Below are positions 27,232 through 37,710 of a DNA stretch of 64,000 bases, one piece after another (within the stretch, counting starts at the first letter, position 1; the number at the start of each line of letters is the position of its first letter). Made by a program: the position numbers and the translations under genes. The notes below the pieces were generated by a model that was not told the origin of the DNA, ran no database searches, and was given only the letters and a program-made list of their open reading frames with translations. The stretch is from Endozoicomonas sp. OPT23 (GTDB taxonomy: Bacteria > Pseudomonadota > Gammaproteobacteria > Pseudomonadales > Endozoicomonadaceae), in NCBI RefSeq assembly GCF_009653635.1, contig NZ_PPFD01000007.1, forward strand, positions 298,603-362,602, given 5' to 3'.

Positions 27232-28046
27232 CAACGGGCGATTCCACGAGTTGATGCTTTCAGGGAGTCGATCAGTAGTTGCAGCTCTGGACCTTCCTCC
27301 ATGGACTCAAGACGATCAATGGCTTCAGCGGTCTTCAGACCCTGACGGTAAATAGTCTTGTAACAGTTACGCAGATTTCTGATCAGCTCTTTACTGTAAC
27401 CACGACGGCGCATACCTTCAAAGTTCATACCATGTGGTTCTGCCGGGTTACCGCTGACCATAACAAAAGCAGGCACATCCTTGAAAATAGCCGTATGAGC
27501 CGCACTCATACTGTAGGAACCAATCACACAGAACTGGTGCACGGTGGTAAAACCACCCAGAATCACACCATCACCTACTTTTACATGGCCAGCTAGCGTC
27601 GCATTGTTAGCAAGAATATTGTTGCTGCCAATCATACAGTCATGAGCAACATGCACATAAGCCATCAACAAATTGCTGCTGCCGATGCGCGTCAGGCTGT
27701 TATCCTGAATGGTGCCACGATGAATTGTGCACCCTTCACGAATCACATTATTATCACCAATTTCCAGTACCGTCGGCTCGCCATGGAACTTTAAGTCCTG
27801 GCACTCTTCACCAACACTGGCAAACTGAAAAATACGATTGTTCCGGCCTATCCTGGTTGGCCCCTGAATCACAACGTGACCTTTTATCTCGGTCCCGGAT
27901 TCAATTACTACGTCAGCACCGATAATGGTGTATGGACCGACCTTGACGTCCGCAGCCAGCTGGGCTTGCGGATCAATAACAGCGGTAGGATGGATTAAAT
28001 CATCAGTTACCGCGGTTGAGTCTTGGCTGGAACGGGAATCAATCAA
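27231..28046 (-). CDS. lpxA: UDP-N-acetylglucosamine O-acyltransferase
   Basis: LpxA performs the first lipid A step, acylating UDP-GlcNAc from acyl-ACP. The left-handed beta-helix hexapeptide repeats, the catalytic His in YVHVAHDC, and the tail RNCYKTIYRQGL are typical. No in-frame ATG exists near the expected start. The best start is TTG 28046 (271 residues), two bases after the fabZ stop and preceded by AAGGA at 9 bases; a TTG at 28088 would overlap fabZ by 40 bases and has no such site. Confidence 0.93.
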   Translation of the reverse strand: MIDSRSSQDSTAVTDDLIHPTAVIDPQAQLAADVKVGPYTIIGADVVIESGTEIKGHVVIQGPTRIGRNNRIFQFASVGEECQDLKFHGEPTVLEIGDNNVIREGCTIHRGTIQDNSLTRIGSSNLLMAYVHVAHDCMIGSNNILANNATLAGHVKVGDGVILGGFTTVHQFCVIGSYSMSAAHTAIFKDVPAFVMVSGNPAEPHGMNFEGMRRRGYSKELIRNLRNCYKTIYRQGLKTAEAIDRLESMEEGPELQLLIDSLKASTRGIAR

Positions 28047-28048
28047 GA

Positions 28049-28504
28049 CTAAAGTTCCTTTCTTGCACAGGTTATTACAGCAGAGCAAGCCATCTTACCA
28101 TCAACCCGACCCTCGCAGGAGAACCGCCAGATATTTCTTTTCATAGTGAGAAACTGCGCTGAAAGCACCACCTGATCACCTGGGACGACAGGACGGCGAA
28201 AACGTACTTTATCTGCTGCCGCAAAATAGTAGATGGTATTATCTAGCTGTTCGCGGGATTTCATTTGAAAACCAAGAATGCCGGCGGCTTGAGCCATAGC
28301 TTCAACCAGTAAAACACCCGGCATTATGGGGTGATCGGGAAAGTGCCCGGTAAACTGGGGCTCATTCACGGAGATATTCTTTACACACTCAATGGTGTTA
28401 TTCTCAAGATCCACTGATAGCACCTTATCCACCAGTAAAAACGGATAGCGGTGGGGAAGAATTTCCTTTATTTCTTCAATGGTGACCATGAATTTGGTAC
28501 TCAC
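28049..28504 (-). CDS. fabZ: 3-hydroxyacyl-ACP dehydratase FabZ
   Basis: FabZ dehydrates 3-hydroxyacyl-ACP in fatty-acid elongation and competes with LpxA for the same substrate. [12 protein letters not shown] and the active-site helix [20 protein letters not shown] (His and Glu) are clear. The longest frame starts at GTG 28504; ATG 28489 five codons later is the alternative, giving 146 residues. Neither has a strong ribosome site. lpxA starts two bases after the stop. Confidence 0.97.
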   Translation of the reverse strand: MSTKFMVTIEEIKEILPHRYPFLLVDKVLSVDLENNTIECVKNISVNEPQFTGHFPDHPIMPGVLLVEAMAQAAGILGFQMKSREQLDNTIYYFAAADKVRFRRPVVPGDQVVLSAQFLTMKRNIWRFSCEGRVDGKMACSAVITCARKEL

Positions 28505-28562
28505 TCAGTTGGGTTGAGAACAATTTCGACTTCAACATGACATCCTTGACCGAAGCCTGTGA

Positions 28563-28587
28563 CAAAAAAGGACTGGAAAACCAGCCC
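28563..28587 (-). terminator. Rho-independent terminator after lpxD
   Basis: On the minus strand GGGCTGG pairs with CCAGTCC (one G-U) around a TTTT loop, followed by TTTTTT. It lies ~100 bases after the lpxD stop and ~60 before fabZ, so fabZ-lpxA-lpxB-rnhB likely has its own promoter. Confidence 0.8.
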
Positions 28588-28688
28588 TATTCGTTAACAT
28601 TAAAAAGCTCATGGCTGAGACTCAAAAAGAGCTGACAGGTTCAACATCCCCGCTTACTCATTTCGAGCCCGACAATAGCAAAATCTCT

Positions 28689-29717
28689 TTAGTTGCCCTG
28701 CTTCTTTTCTAACTGTCTGATTTTTCTGGACATATCATCCAGCTTACGGAAACGAACAGCATTCTTACGCCACTCACCCGCATCCATTAAACCTGTACCG
28801 GAAGCATAAGCACCGGGCTGGCTAATGGATTTGGTGACCATCGCCATGCCACCCAGATGAACACCATCACAAATCGTCAGATGCCCTGCCAGACCCGCAG
28901 CACCCGCAATAGTGCAGTTAGCACCGATCCGGGTACTGCCGGAAATCCCGACATTTGCAGCGATAGCGGTATTCCGACCGATCACAACATTGTGGGCGAT
29001 CTGAATCAGGTTATCGAGGCGGGCACCGTCATGAATAACCGTGTCACCGAGAGCGCCACGGTCAATACAGGTGCAGGAGCCGATTTCCACATCATTACCA
29101 ATGATCACACCACCAATCTGGGCGATCTTATGCCAACGTCCTTCCGCATGAGCATTACCAAAGCCGTCAGCACCAATAATGGCTCCCGGATGAATAATCA
29201 CCCGTTCACCGATACTGACACCATGACAGACAGTGGCATTGCGACCAATTCGAGTCGCTTTACCAATAATCGTGTCATGACCAATAACAGCACCGGCATC
29301 AATACGGACATGTTCAGAAAGCTGAACGCCTGCTTCAATGACAACGTTGGCACCAATAGCAACAGAATCATGAATGACTGCGTCAGAGCTGACCACAGCT
29401 GAAGGATGAACACCTGCAGCCGGAGTCTTATCAGTATCAAACAAATGAGACAGTCTGGCATAGCCCAGATATGGGTTATCGAGCACCAGAGCATTGCCTT
29501 GCCAGCTTTCTGCCTGAGAAGCCGACATGATAACTGCGGAAGCCCCTGTCGTGTCCAGGTAACGAGCGTAAGCAGGATTTGCCAGAAAGGCGAGTTCACC
29601 TGCACTGGCATCCTGAAGAGTGTTCAACCCTTCAATCACCAGAGCACCATCGCCTTTAAGCTCTGCATCAAGCTGTGCAGCCAGATCCGCAAGGGTAAAA
29701 GAAAAACACTGCGTCAT
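28689..29717 (-). CDS. lpxD: UDP-3-O-(3-hydroxyacyl)glucosamine N-acyltransferase
   Basis: LpxD adds the N-linked acyl chain in lipid A synthesis. The 342-residue protein has an N-terminal uridine-binding domain, a long left-handed beta helix of hexapeptide repeats ([29 protein letters not shown]) with catalytic His in QIAHNVVIG, and a C-terminal helix ending RKIRQLEKK. It begins 3 bases after the skp stop. Confidence 0.98.
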   Translation of the reverse strand: MTQCFSFTLADLAAQLDAELKGDGALVIEGLNTLQDASAGELAFLANPAYARYLDTTGASAVIMSASQAESWQGNALVLDNPYLGYARLSHLFDTDKTPAAGVHPSAVVSSDAVIHDSVAIGANVVIEAGVQLSEHVRIDAGAVIGHDTIIGKATRIGRNATVCHGVSIGERVIIHPGAIIGADGFGNAHAEGRWHKIAQIGGVIIGNDVEIGSCTCIDRGALGDTVIHDGARLDNLIQIAHNVVIGRNTAIAANVGISGSTRIGANCTIAGAAGLAGHLTICDGVHLGGMAMVTKSISQPGAYASGTGLMDAGEWRKNAVRFRKLDDMSRKIRQLEKKQGN

Positions 29718-29720
29718 TAC

Positions 29721-30218
29721 TTACTTCATCTTGTTGATGCGTTCGATAACCTTACGGGTGATATCAAATTCAGGCTTTACAAAACGTGCCGCACCACGCT
29801 CCAGAACCAGATCATAGTTCTGCTCTTTAGAAACTTCTTCAATCGCTTTTTCCAGCTTAGGACGCAGTTTGCCCAATTCAGCCTGATCGGAACGACCTTT
29901 ATCTTCACGCAGCTGACGATCCTGCAATCGCAAGTCTTCAACCTTACGCTTCATTTCCAGCTGACGGGAATCACGCTGAGACTCAGTCAGTGTTGGACCA
30001 TCTTTCTGAAGCTTCTGTTCCATTGCTTTCAGGTCAGCCTGCAGTGACTGCAGCTGTGTGATGCGCGGAGCGAACAGCTTCTCGGCATCCTGAGCATACT
30101 TTTTGGCAGCATCAGACTGCAGAACAGCCATTTCAGAATCAATCACTGCTACTTTTTGAGCCTGAGCCAAAGGAGCCAGGAACATCAGGGCAACAAACGC
30201 CAGTCGTAAGGATTTCAA
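29721..30218 (-). CDS. skp: Periplasmic OmpH/Skp chaperone
   Basis: Skp binds unfolded outer-membrane proteins in the periplasm. Mature residues begin QKVAVIDSEMAVLQSDAAKK and are followed by a long coiled coil (tentacles) of Gln/Lys/Leu. The start is set at TTG 30218, preceded by AGGAG at 7 bases and giving a clean signal peptide MKSLRLAFVALMFLAPLAQA and 165 residues (E. coli Skp 161). An ATG 13 codons earlier (30257) would put an unusual polar stretch before the signal and has no ribosome site. Confidence 0.9.
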   Translation of the reverse strand: MKSLRLAFVALMFLAPLAQAQKVAVIDSEMAVLQSDAAKKYAQDAEKLFAPRITQLQSLQADLKAMEQKLQKDGPTLTESQRDSRQLEMKRKVEDLRLQDRQLREDKGRSDQAELGKLRPKLEKAIEEVSKEQNYDLVLERGAARFVKPEFDITRKVIERINKMK

Positions 30219-30311
30219 AAGAATTCTCCTGATTTTTGAATTATCCAGTTTAGCCATTTTTATCGCAGAAAATAGGCAGCTATAGCGACAAAATGATTAA
30301 GAATGAAGGTC

Positions 30312-30317
30312 ATTATA
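30312..30317 (-). promoter_or_regulatory. Possible -10 element for skp-lpxD
   Basis: A perfect TATAAT on the minus strand lies ~95 bases before the skp start and just beyond the bamA terminator. No convincing -35 is seen; position suggests an independent skp promoter. Confidence 0.35.
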
Positions 30318-30351
30318 ATGAAAAGATACTTATTCGCATCTTTTTACATTG

Positions 30352-30390
30352 AAAATACGGCCACCGATTGACCATCGGTAGCCGTATTTT
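30352..30390. terminator. Long hairpin terminator after bamA
   Basis: AAAATACGGCCACCGAT (30352-30368) pairs with ATCGGTAGCCGTATTTT (30374-30390), 17 bp with one wobble, around a 5-base loop, flanked by A/T runs. It begins 20 bases after the bamA stop and would stop most transcripts before skp. Confidence 0.9.
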
Positions 30391-30409
30391 TAGCTCAGAG
30401 CTGTCTTAC

Positions 30410-32722
30410 TTAGAAAGGAGCACCCAGAGAAAACTGGAATACTTGTGTTTCATCCTGAGACTTGGCATTCAGCGCTTTCGCAAGACTGAACGTTAATGGT
30501 CCCAGCGGCGTAATCCAGGTCAAGCCAATACCCGCACTGTAACGAAGTTCACCAAAATCTGGTTTGTTACAGTCAATAACACCTGCTGCACACTGAGTAT
30601 CGTAAACATTACCAAAGTCAAAGAAAGCACTGGTTCTCAGAGAACGCTGATCTTTAACAAAAGGCAATGGGAACAGAATTTCTGCAGTTCCCTCAAAGAC
30701 AAAGTCACCACCAATAGAGTTAAAGTTTGTACCATTTTTCTCTTTAGCTTTAGGGCCTAGAGAGTTGTCTTTAAAGCCACGCACGGAACCAAAACCACCG
30801 GAATAGAAATGCTCGAAAAACGGCACATCTTCAGTTTTTCCATAGGTTCCCAAATAACCGACACGCGTCGCAAAACGAGCCGTAAAGTCACTTGTCAATG
30901 GCTGGAAATATTGTCCACGATAAACCAGCTTATAGAACGCCAGATCAGAACCCGGGATGGTTACCTGCGCAGAAGCGCTCTGAGAATAACCGCGAGTCGG
31001 CAACAGACCTCTATTCAATTCAGATTCAGACCAACCAAGGGTTGTCTTGACGTTAGTAAAGGTCTTTCCTTCCTGGTTCAGATAACTGGTGATGTAATCA
31101 GGTGTTGATGTACCTGTGGTGATCTTGGTGTTATCGATACCAACACTGAAGCTGATGGACTCGGTTTCAGACAACGGATAGCCAAAACGAACATCCGCAC
31201 CGGCGGTATCCGTCGCATAGTTGGAAATATCTGTATCATCGTAGTCATAAGAACGATAAAACAGGCTATAACCACGACTTACGCCATCAACCGTAAAGTA
31301 AGGATCAGTGAAACTGAAGTTATAGAGCTGACTCACATCACTCTTGTTCAGACCTACGGTTACTTTGTTACCGGTACCGAGGAAGTTACTCTGACTGATG
31401 GATCCACCCAACAGCAAACCATCGGACTGAGAGAAACCAAGACTGGCAGTAATGCTACCGGAAGGCTGCTCTTCAACGGTGTAGTTGACATCAATCTGAT
31501 CACTGGTACCTGGGACCGGTGGTGTTTCAACGGTCACGTCCTTGAAGTAGCCCAGTCGCTCAAGACGCACCTTGGACTGCTCAATCTTCTGGGTATTAGC
31601 AGAAGCGCCTTCCATCTGACGCATTTCACGACGCAGTACTTCATCTTCTGTCTTGGTATTGCCAGAGAAGTTAATTCTGCGAACGTAAGCACGCTTACCT
31701 GGGTCAACAAAGAAGGTCAGGGAAACGGTCTTGTTTTCATGATCCGGAGTAGGAATACCGGTTACGTTGGCAAAGGTATAACCAGCATTACCCAGACGAC
31801 GACTCAGAATTTCCTCTGTTGTCGTAATCACACGACGAGAGAAGATCTGATCTTTTTTAGCGAGAAGCAGAAGCTCGGCTTCTTCTTCCGGAATGATAAT
31901 ATTACCGGACAACTTAACGTCGTTGATTGTGTACTTATCACCCTCATCAACGTTGACGGTGATATAAACGCTCTGCTTGTCAGGACTAATAGATACCTGC
32001 GTAGAACGAATATTGAAATTGATATAGCCACGATCAAGATAGTAGGAACGCAGCCTTTCAAGGTCGCCGGACAGTTTTTCACGGGAATATTTGTCGCTGG
32101 AACCAAAGAGACTGAACCAGCCAGACTTCTTCAACTCAAACAGATCAATAACATCTTCCTGAGGAAAGACGGTGTTACCAACAACATTGATGTGCTGAAT
32201 GGTAGCAACCTTGCCTTCCTTGACATTAATGGTCAGCTTGACCCGGTTACGGGGCTGAGCTTCAACATCAGCGGTAATACTGGCACCGTAACGACCCTGT
32301 GAAACGTACTGACGCTCCAGCTCAAGTCGAATCGCTTCCAGAGTCGCCTGCTGGAAAATCTCACCTTCAGACAGACCGGATTGCCCCAGACCTTTTTTCA
32401 GGTCTTCGGACTTAATGGCCTTATTACCTTTAATAACAATCTCACTGATGGAAGGCCTTTCCACCACTGAAACGATCAGAACATCACCGTCCTGACCCAT
32501 TTGAATATCTTTAAAATAGCCCGTTCTGAACAGGGCTTTGGCGGCGTTGGACACCTGCACGGATTCAACATCATCTCCGACTTCGATAGGTAATGAATTG
32601 AATACCGTTCCGGCTGATACCCTTTGCAGGCCATCAATCCGGATATCAGACACAACAAATGCGTTAGCGCCTGATGCATAGGCCATCGAGCCAATCAGCA
32701 GAGACAACAGTGATCGCTTCAT
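30410..32722 (-). CDS. bamA: Outer membrane protein assembly factor BamA
   Basis: BamA is the central beta-barrel assembly protein. A signal peptide (MKRSLLSLLIGSMAYASGANA) precedes FVVSDIRIDGLQRVSAGTVF, the start of five POTRA domains, then a 16-strand barrel with the VRGF loop motif (GGFGSVRGFKDNSLG) and a C-terminal aromatic (FQFSLGAPF) needed for assembly. Start at ATG 32722 gives 770 residues; longer in-frame starts (to 32773) would overlap rseP and lengthen the leader unnaturally. rseP lies just upstream. Confidence 0.98.
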   Translation of the reverse strand: MKRSLLSLLIGSMAYASGANAFVVSDIRIDGLQRVSAGTVFNSLPIEVGDDVESVQVSNAAKALFRTGYFKDIQMGQDGDVLIVSVVERPSISEIVIKGNKAIKSEDLKKGLGQSGLSEGEIFQQATLEAIRLELERQYVSQGRYGASITADVEAQPRNRVKLTINVKEGKVATIQHINVVGNTVFPQEDVIDLFELKKSGWFSLFGSSDKYSREKLSGDLERLRSYYLDRGYINFNIRSTQVSISPDKQSVYITVNVDEGDKYTINDVKLSGNIIIPEEEAELLLLAKKDQIFSRRVITTTEEILSRRLGNAGYTFANVTGIPTPDHENKTVSLTFFVDPGKRAYVRRINFSGNTKTEDEVLRREMRQMEGASANTQKIEQSKVRLERLGYFKDVTVETPPVPGTSDQIDVNYTVEEQPSGSITASLGFSQSDGLLLGGSISQSNFLGTGNKVTVGLNKSDVSQLYNFSFTDPYFTVDGVSRGYSLFYRSYDYDDTDISNYATDTAGADVRFGYPLSETESISFSVGIDNTKITTGTSTPDYITSYLNQEGKTFTNVKTTLGWSESELNRGLLPTRGYSQSASAQVTIPGSDLAFYKLVYRGQYFQPLTSDFTARFATRVGYLGTYGKTEDVPFFEHFYSGGFGSVRGFKDNSLGPKAKEKNGTNFNSIGGDFVFEGTAEILFPLPFVKDQRSLRTSAFFDFGNVYDTQCAAGVIDCNKPDFGELRYSAGIGLTWITPLGPLTFSLAKALNAKSQDETQVFQFSLGAPF

Positions 32723-32769
32723 GGAATCCGTTCTTTGTCCGTGGTTGTTTTTAACTCTGGTTGCTTGCA

Positions 32770-34146
32770 TCAAAACAGTCGACTCAGATCATTATAAAGA
32801 GCCAGTATCATTACACTCACTACCAGCGTCACCCCAATTTTCAGCCCAATCATCTGAGCCTTTTCCGACACAGGTTTGCCTCTTACCCACTCGATCAGAT
32901 AGAACAACAGATGCCCACCATCAAGTACAGGTATGGGTAACAGGTTCAAAACCCCGAGACTGACACTCAACATAGCCAGAAAATAGAGAAAATTCTCAAG
33001 TCCCGATTCTAAGGACGCGCCAGCCACTTTAGCAATGGTTATAGGTCCGCTCAAGTTTTTCACTGAAACCAGACCCGCAACCATTTTCCATAACGACTCC
33101 AGCGTCATGCCGGTAAGAGCTGCTGTAGTCTTTGTGGCCTGGTAAACAGCGGAAGCTGGATTATATTGAATGGTTCTGACTAGGTCTTCCGGCCAGCCTA
33201 TAGACTGAACGCCTGCGCCAATATAACCAACCGTCTGCCCGCCTACGTCTTTTGTACCGGGCGTCAGTTGCAGATCAATCCGACTACCATCTCGCTCTAC
33301 CGTAACAGAAAGTCGCTGCCCGGCACTGACTCGAATCAGTTTCACCCAGGCCAGCCAGTCTTCGACGATCTGACCTTTCATGGCAACAACTTTATCACCT
33401 ACCTGCAAGCCTGCTTTCTCAGCCGCACCGGACGGTGCAACCTGACCAATAACCGCAGGAATAGAAGGCGAGTAAGGAACAATACCCAAAGATTTAATAG
33501 GATCTATGGACTCCTGGCCGACCAACCAGTTCTCAATTCTAACCGGGCGCACATATTCGCTACCTGCAGGCTTCTGCCCCAGCACACCCTCTCTGACGAC
33601 GAAATCCAGGGAGCGGTTTTCGCCAATATACGACAACAGCTCCATATTAACCTGTTGCCAATTCAGTGTTTCTTCACTGGAAATTGCCAGAATTTCATCA
33701 CCAGGCTGAAGGCCTGCGATTGCAGCAGGACTTTCAGGCACGACCTCACCAACCTGCGGCAATACCGTTTTGACACCAATGACATACATCAGCCAGAGCG
33801 CAGCAATCGCAAGAAGGAAGTTAGCAATGGGACCTGCAGCAACCACCGCAATACGAGACAAAACCGGTTTGCTGTTAAAGGAGAGGTGTTTTTGATCATC
33901 AGATACCGGCGCTTCACGTTCGTCCAGCATTTTGACATAACCGCCCAGAGGAATGGCAGCCACAACAAACTCAGTACCATGGCGATCCGTTTTTCGCCAG
34001 AGCGGGGTACCAAAACCCACGGAGAATCTGAGTACTTTTATGCCACAACGTCGTGCAACCCAGAAATGTCCAAACTCGTGAATACTGACCAGAATACCGA
34101 GAGTAATTACAAAGGCCAGTATGGTCTGCAGGCTTCCAAGAATCAT
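32770..34146 (-). CDS. rseP: Site-2 intramembrane protease RseP
   Basis: RseP cleaves anti-sigma factors such as RseA within the membrane and clears signal peptides. The zinc motif HEFGH lies at ~24-28 in the first helix, two PDZ domains occupy the periplasmic middle (~120-300), and the LDG motif PIPVLDGGHLLF is near the C-terminus. Length 458 (E. coli 450). dxr is 94 bases upstream and bamA follows, the usual envelope-stress neighbourhood. Confidence 0.98.
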   Translation of the reverse strand: MILGSLQTILAFVITLGILVSIHEFGHFWVARRCGIKVLRFSVGFGTPLWRKTDRHGTEFVVAAIPLGGYVKMLDEREAPVSDDQKHLSFNSKPVLSRIAVVAAGPIANFLLAIAALWLMYVIGVKTVLPQVGEVVPESPAAIAGLQPGDEILAISSEETLNWQQVNMELLSYIGENRSLDFVVREGVLGQKPAGSEYVRPVRIENWLVGQESIDPIKSLGIVPYSPSIPAVIGQVAPSGAAEKAGLQVGDKVVAMKGQIVEDWLAWVKLIRVSAGQRLSVTVERDGSRIDLQLTPGTKDVGGQTVGYIGAGVQSIGWPEDLVRTIQYNPASAVYQATKTTAALTGMTLESLWKMVAGLVSVKNLSGPITIAKVAGASLESGLENFLYFLAMLSVSLGVLNLLPIPVLDGGHLLFYLIEWVRGKPVSEKAQMIGLKIGVTLVVSVMILALYNDLSRLF

Positions 34147-34240
34147 CTTGAGATTAATTTCCTTCCGCTGCGATCAGGCGCTGGTTTGCTGGAAACCAGC
34201 CTACAGACCTGATCACACTCATCTGTTATTGGTATTACAG

Positions 34241-35428
34241 TCAGGCACTTCGCTGCCAGCGATCAATCTCGTTTTGAGCTTGAACTCTGGCCCTGCGATC
34301 TGCATCCAGTACCTGCTCAACATCTCCGGCACCATTGATTTGCAATGTTTGCAGAGTAGCATCGATCACGTCAGGAATGCGATCAAATCTCAGACTTTTG
34401 TTTAAAAACGCCTCGACTGCCTGCTCGTTCGCCGCATTCAACATCGCCGCAGCTGTACCCCCTGTTTCGGCCGCATCCTGCGCCAGCTTCAGACAACGGA
34501 AACGATCCATGCACGGCTTTTGAAAATCAAGTCGCCCCACATCTGCCAGGGACAAAGGCGCCACACCGGAATGAATACGCTCGGGCCATGCCAGAGCATG
34601 GGCAATAGGTGTACGCATATCAGGGTTACCCATCTGCGCCAGTACCGAACCATCGTTGTAGTCGACCAGAGAGTGGATAATACTCTGCGGGTGAATCACC
34701 ACTTCCACCTGAGACGGCTTGGCACCAAACAACCAACAGGCTTCAATAAATTCCAGCCCCTTGTTCATCATGGTGGCAGAATCGACAGAAATTTTGCGCC
34801 CCATACTCCAGTTGGGATGAGCACAAGCCTGCTCAGGCGTTACTGAGGCAAAGGTATCTACCGGAGCCTCACGAAAAGGGCCACCGGATGCCGTCAATAA
34901 GATTCTGCGCACACCAACCTGGGCAAGACCATTCTGATAACCATGGGGCATGCACTGAAAAATAGCATTATGTTCACTATCGATCGGCAACAACTGAGCA
35001 CCAGACTCTTTGACAGAATCCATAAAGAGAGCACCGGTCATAACCAGCGCTTCTTTATTAGCCAGCAGAACCTTCTTACCCGCCTTCACTGCAGCCAGCG
35101 TCGGCAACAGGCCCGCCGCACCAACAATAGCAGCCATAACAACATCAATGTCGGAGTCAGCAGCTACCTGAGCAACAGCCTGACTACCGGAAAGCACTTC
35201 TGTAGCCAAACCCTCAGACTTAACTGACAGCCTGAGCTGCTCAGCCGCTTTCGGATCAGCCATAACGGCATAATCAGGTTTAAACTGTTTAACCTGCTCA
35301 AGCATTCGCTCGTGATTACGCCCCGCTGCCAGTGACCGGACACGATAACGCTCACTGTTTCGAGCTATGACATCAAGAGTACTCAGACCGATGGAACCTG
35401 TAGATCCCAGTACGCACACCTGCTGCAT
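34241..35428 (-). CDS. dxr: 1-deoxy-D-xylulose 5-phosphate reductoisomerase
   Basis: Dxr makes methylerythritol phosphate, the committed MEP-pathway step. [16 protein letters not shown] binds [18 protein letters not shown] and [12 protein letters not shown] form the metal and substrate site; [18 protein letters not shown] is also characteristic. The ATG at 35428 has GGGAG 6 bases upstream and lies 2 bases after the cdsA stop. Confidence 0.98.
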   Translation of the reverse strand: MQQVCVLGSTGSIGLSTLDVIARNSERYRVRSLAAGRNHERMLEQVKQFKPDYAVMADPKAAEQLRLSVKSEGLATEVLSGSQAVAQVAADSDIDVVMAAIVGAAGLLPTLAAVKAGKKVLLANKEALVMTGALFMDSVKESGAQLLPIDSEHNAIFQCMPHGYQNGLAQVGVRRILLTASGGPFREAPVDTFASVTPEQACAHPNWSMGRKISVDSATMMNKGLEFIEACWLFGAKPSQVEVVIHPQSIIHSLVDYNDGSVLAQMGNPDMRTPIAHALAWPERIHSGVAPLSLADVGRLDFQKPCMDRFRCLKLAQDAAETGGTAAAMLNAANEQAVEAFLNKSLRFDRIPDVIDATLQTLQINGAGDVEQVLDADRRARVQAQNEIDRWQRSA

Positions 35429-35430
35429 GT

Positions 35431-36231
35431 TTAACTCCCACTGACCACCAGGGCCAGAGCAAACACAGGAATGGCAGCCGTCAGACTGTCAATTCGATCC
35501 AGTATTCCTCCATGGCCGGGTAGCAGATTACTGCTGTCCTTAATGCCTCGTTCACGCTTCAACAGGCTTTCAAACAGGTCACCGAGCACAGAAACCAGAA
35601 CCACCACAATAGTCAGCAGCAGAAAACCCAAACCGCGAGCGAACGTAAAATCATAATAAAGACCAATCACCGCTGCGACACAGAGTGAGGCCAGTAAACC
35701 ACCGACCAGACCTTCGATGGTTTTCTTTGGGCTGACATTTACTGCCAGCTTATGGCGTCCAAGACTTTTACCCGCAAAATAAGCCCCTACATCGGCAGCC
35801 CAAATCAGCAGTAACACCATGATAATACTTAAACCATCAGGGCTGACCTGCTTCAGTTCAACCAGCGCAGTCCAGGCTGGAACGAGTGTAAAAACACCCA
35901 TAACCAGGCGTAACCAGCGGCTTTCACAATAGCGCGCAGACTCCGGGTACTGCTTGACCATAAAGAAGGCTAACAGCCACCAGATCACCGCTACTGCCAA
36001 CACCCAAACCTCAGGAATGACACTGGCCAGAAGACAGGCTATACCTATGACAGCAGCAAAAGTGTAACGCTGCCAACCCTCTTTGAAACCGGCCAGATTA
36101 GCCCACTCCCAGCCACCCAACATAATGACCAAAGCAATGACCACTGAGAAGGCTATCGGAGGAAGAAAAAGGACACAGCCCAACGCAACAGGGGCGAGAA
36201 TAAGTGCGGTAATAATTCGTTCTTTTAACAC
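35431..36231 (-). CDS. cdsA: Phosphatidate cytidylyltransferase
   Basis: CdsA makes CDP-diacylglycerol for phospholipid synthesis. The 266-residue protein has about eight membrane helices and the family signature near the end: [37 protein letters not shown]. Start is GTG 36231, overlapping the end of uppS by 7 bases; order uppS-cdsA-dxr is that of Pseudomonas rather than E. coli. Confidence 0.96.
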   Translation of the reverse strand: MLKERIITALILAPVALGCVLFLPPIAFSVVIALVIMLGGWEWANLAGFKEGWQRYTFAAVIGIACLLASVIPEVWVLAVAVIWWLLAFFMVKQYPESARYCESRWLRLVMGVFTLVPAWTALVELKQVSPDGLSIIMVLLLIWAADVGAYFAGKSLGRHKLAVNVSPKKTIEGLVGGLLASLCVAAVIGLYYDFTFARGLGFLLLTIVVVLVSVLGDLFESLLKRERGIKDSSNLLPGHGGILDRIDSLTAAIPVFALALVVSGS

Positions 36232-37004
36232 TGCCCTTGGGCCTCCACCTGCTCGCTGGTTTTACCAAACCTTCTCTGTCGACTGACATAAGCCAGCAGG
36301 GCTCTCTCCAGCTCTTTGCGATCGAAATCCGGCCACAAAGTCTGGGTAAAATAAAATTCACTGTAGGCACATTGCCACAGCAGGAAATTACTGATTCGCT
36401 GCTCGCCACTGGTGCGAATCAACAAATCAGGCGCAGGCAGTTCAGAAGTACTCAAATGACCAGCAATCATATGCTCGTTAATCTGATCAGCCTGCAACTC
36501 GCCTTTTTCTACTTTTCTAGCGAGCGTTTTCGTCGCCTCAGCGATATCCCACATACCACCGTAGTTGGCAGCAATAACGAGGGTTACTTTCGCTTCATTG
36601 GCAGTCAATGCTTCTGCTTCAGCTATATGTTGCTGAATGCTTGGCGAAAAACGACCTTTATCACCAATAATCTTAAGTCGAATACCGTTCTTTTTCAGGC
36701 TTTTGGTTTCCTTACGCAGAGTGCGCAGAAACAACTCCATCAAACCATCAACTTCGAGTTTTGGGCGGTTCCAGTTTTCACTGCTGAAAGCAAACAGTGT
36801 CAGCACTCCAACACCAAAATCACCACACGCCTGAATCACTTCACGTACGGCTTTAACACCTGCCCTGTGTCCAGCCAAACCTGGCAACAACCGTTTTTTT
36901 GCCCAACGATTATTACCATCGAGAATTATGGCCACATGGCGGGGCAACTTCTCTGCCGGTATTCCTTTCAGGCTGCCGATATCCACTTGCGAACTCATGA
37001 CCAT
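36225..37004 (-). CDS. uppS: Undecaprenyl diphosphate synthase
   Basis: UppS builds the C55 lipid carrier for cell-wall sugars. HVAIILDGNNRWAKKR holds the catalytic Asp (D29 here), with LFAFSSENWNRP and the C-terminal LIRTSGEQRISNFLLWQCAYSEFYF. ATG at 37004; a second Met two codons on is an alternative. Overlaps cdsA by 7 bases. Confidence 0.98.
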   Translation of the reverse strand: MVMSSQVDIGSLKGIPAEKLPRHVAIILDGNNRWAKKRLLPGLAGHRAGVKAVREVIQACGDFGVGVLTLFAFSSENWNRPKLEVDGLMELFLRTLRKETKSLKKNGIRLKIIGDKGRFSPSIQQHIAEAEALTANEAKVTLVIAANYGGMWDIAEATKTLARKVEKGELQADQINEHMIAGHLSTSELPAPDLLIRTSGEQRISNFLLWQCAYSEFYFTQTLWPDFDRKELERALLAYVSRQRRFGKTSEQVEAQGQC

Positions 37005-37152
37005 TCACTATCTTGTTGATCTGTATGAAATTTTATAACCGATAAACAGTGCAGGAGCTTGCGCTAAATTGCAAGTTTCAAAGAAGGGATACTAGCAGCT
37101 GATTATCATAAGGCTGCCCGATATCAATACCGAGCAGCCTTGCAACGACAGA

Positions 37153-37710
37153 TCAAACTGCCATCAGATCTTTTTCTTTTACTGCCAGAGAAGCATCGAC
37201 CTTAGCGATAAAGCTATCGGTCACTTTCTGGATATCATCCTGTGCACGACGCTCATCGTCTTCACTGATTTCTTTTTCTTTTTCCAGCTCTTTAACATCA
37301 GCGATAGCATCACGACGAATATTGCGAATAGCAATCTTGGCGTTTTCAGCTTCCTGACGAGCCTGACGAGTGTAGCCCTTACGGGTTTCCTCGGTCAGCA
37401 TTGGCAGAGGAATTCGAATTACCTCACCCGCAGTGGAAGGGTTAAGACCAAGATCAGACTTCATGATCGCCTTCTCAATCTCAGGCACCATCTGCTTTTC
37501 CCAGACACGCACAGCCAGAGTACGAGCATCTTCTACAGAGATGTTCGCCATCTGACCCAACGGGGTTTCAGAACCGTAATAGGAAACTCTTACGGTATCC
37601 AGCAGGCTCGGGTGGGCACGACCTGTACGGATTTTAGCAAAGGCACCGTCAAGAGAGACGATACTTTTACCCATACGCTCTTCAGCGTCCTGCTTAATTT
37701 CATCAATCAT
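37153..37710 (-). CDS. frr: Ribosome recycling factor
   Basis: RRF splits post-termination ribosomes with [32 protein letters not shown] and the long helical hairpin domain are standard. ATG 37710 gives exactly 185 residues, as in E. coli, with a GGGGGTGA ribosome site; the frame extends three codons to a GTG at 37719. It overlaps pyrH by 8 bases. Confidence 0.98.
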   Translation of the reverse strand: MIDEIKQDAEERMGKSIVSLDGAFAKIRTGRAHPSLLDTVRVSYYGSETPLGQMANISVEDARTLAVRVWEKQMVPEIEKAIMKSDLGLNPSTAGEVIRIPLPMLTEETRKGYTRQARQEAENAKIAIRNIRRDAIADVKELEKEKEISEDDERRAQDDIQKVTDSFIAKVDASLAVKEKDLMAV

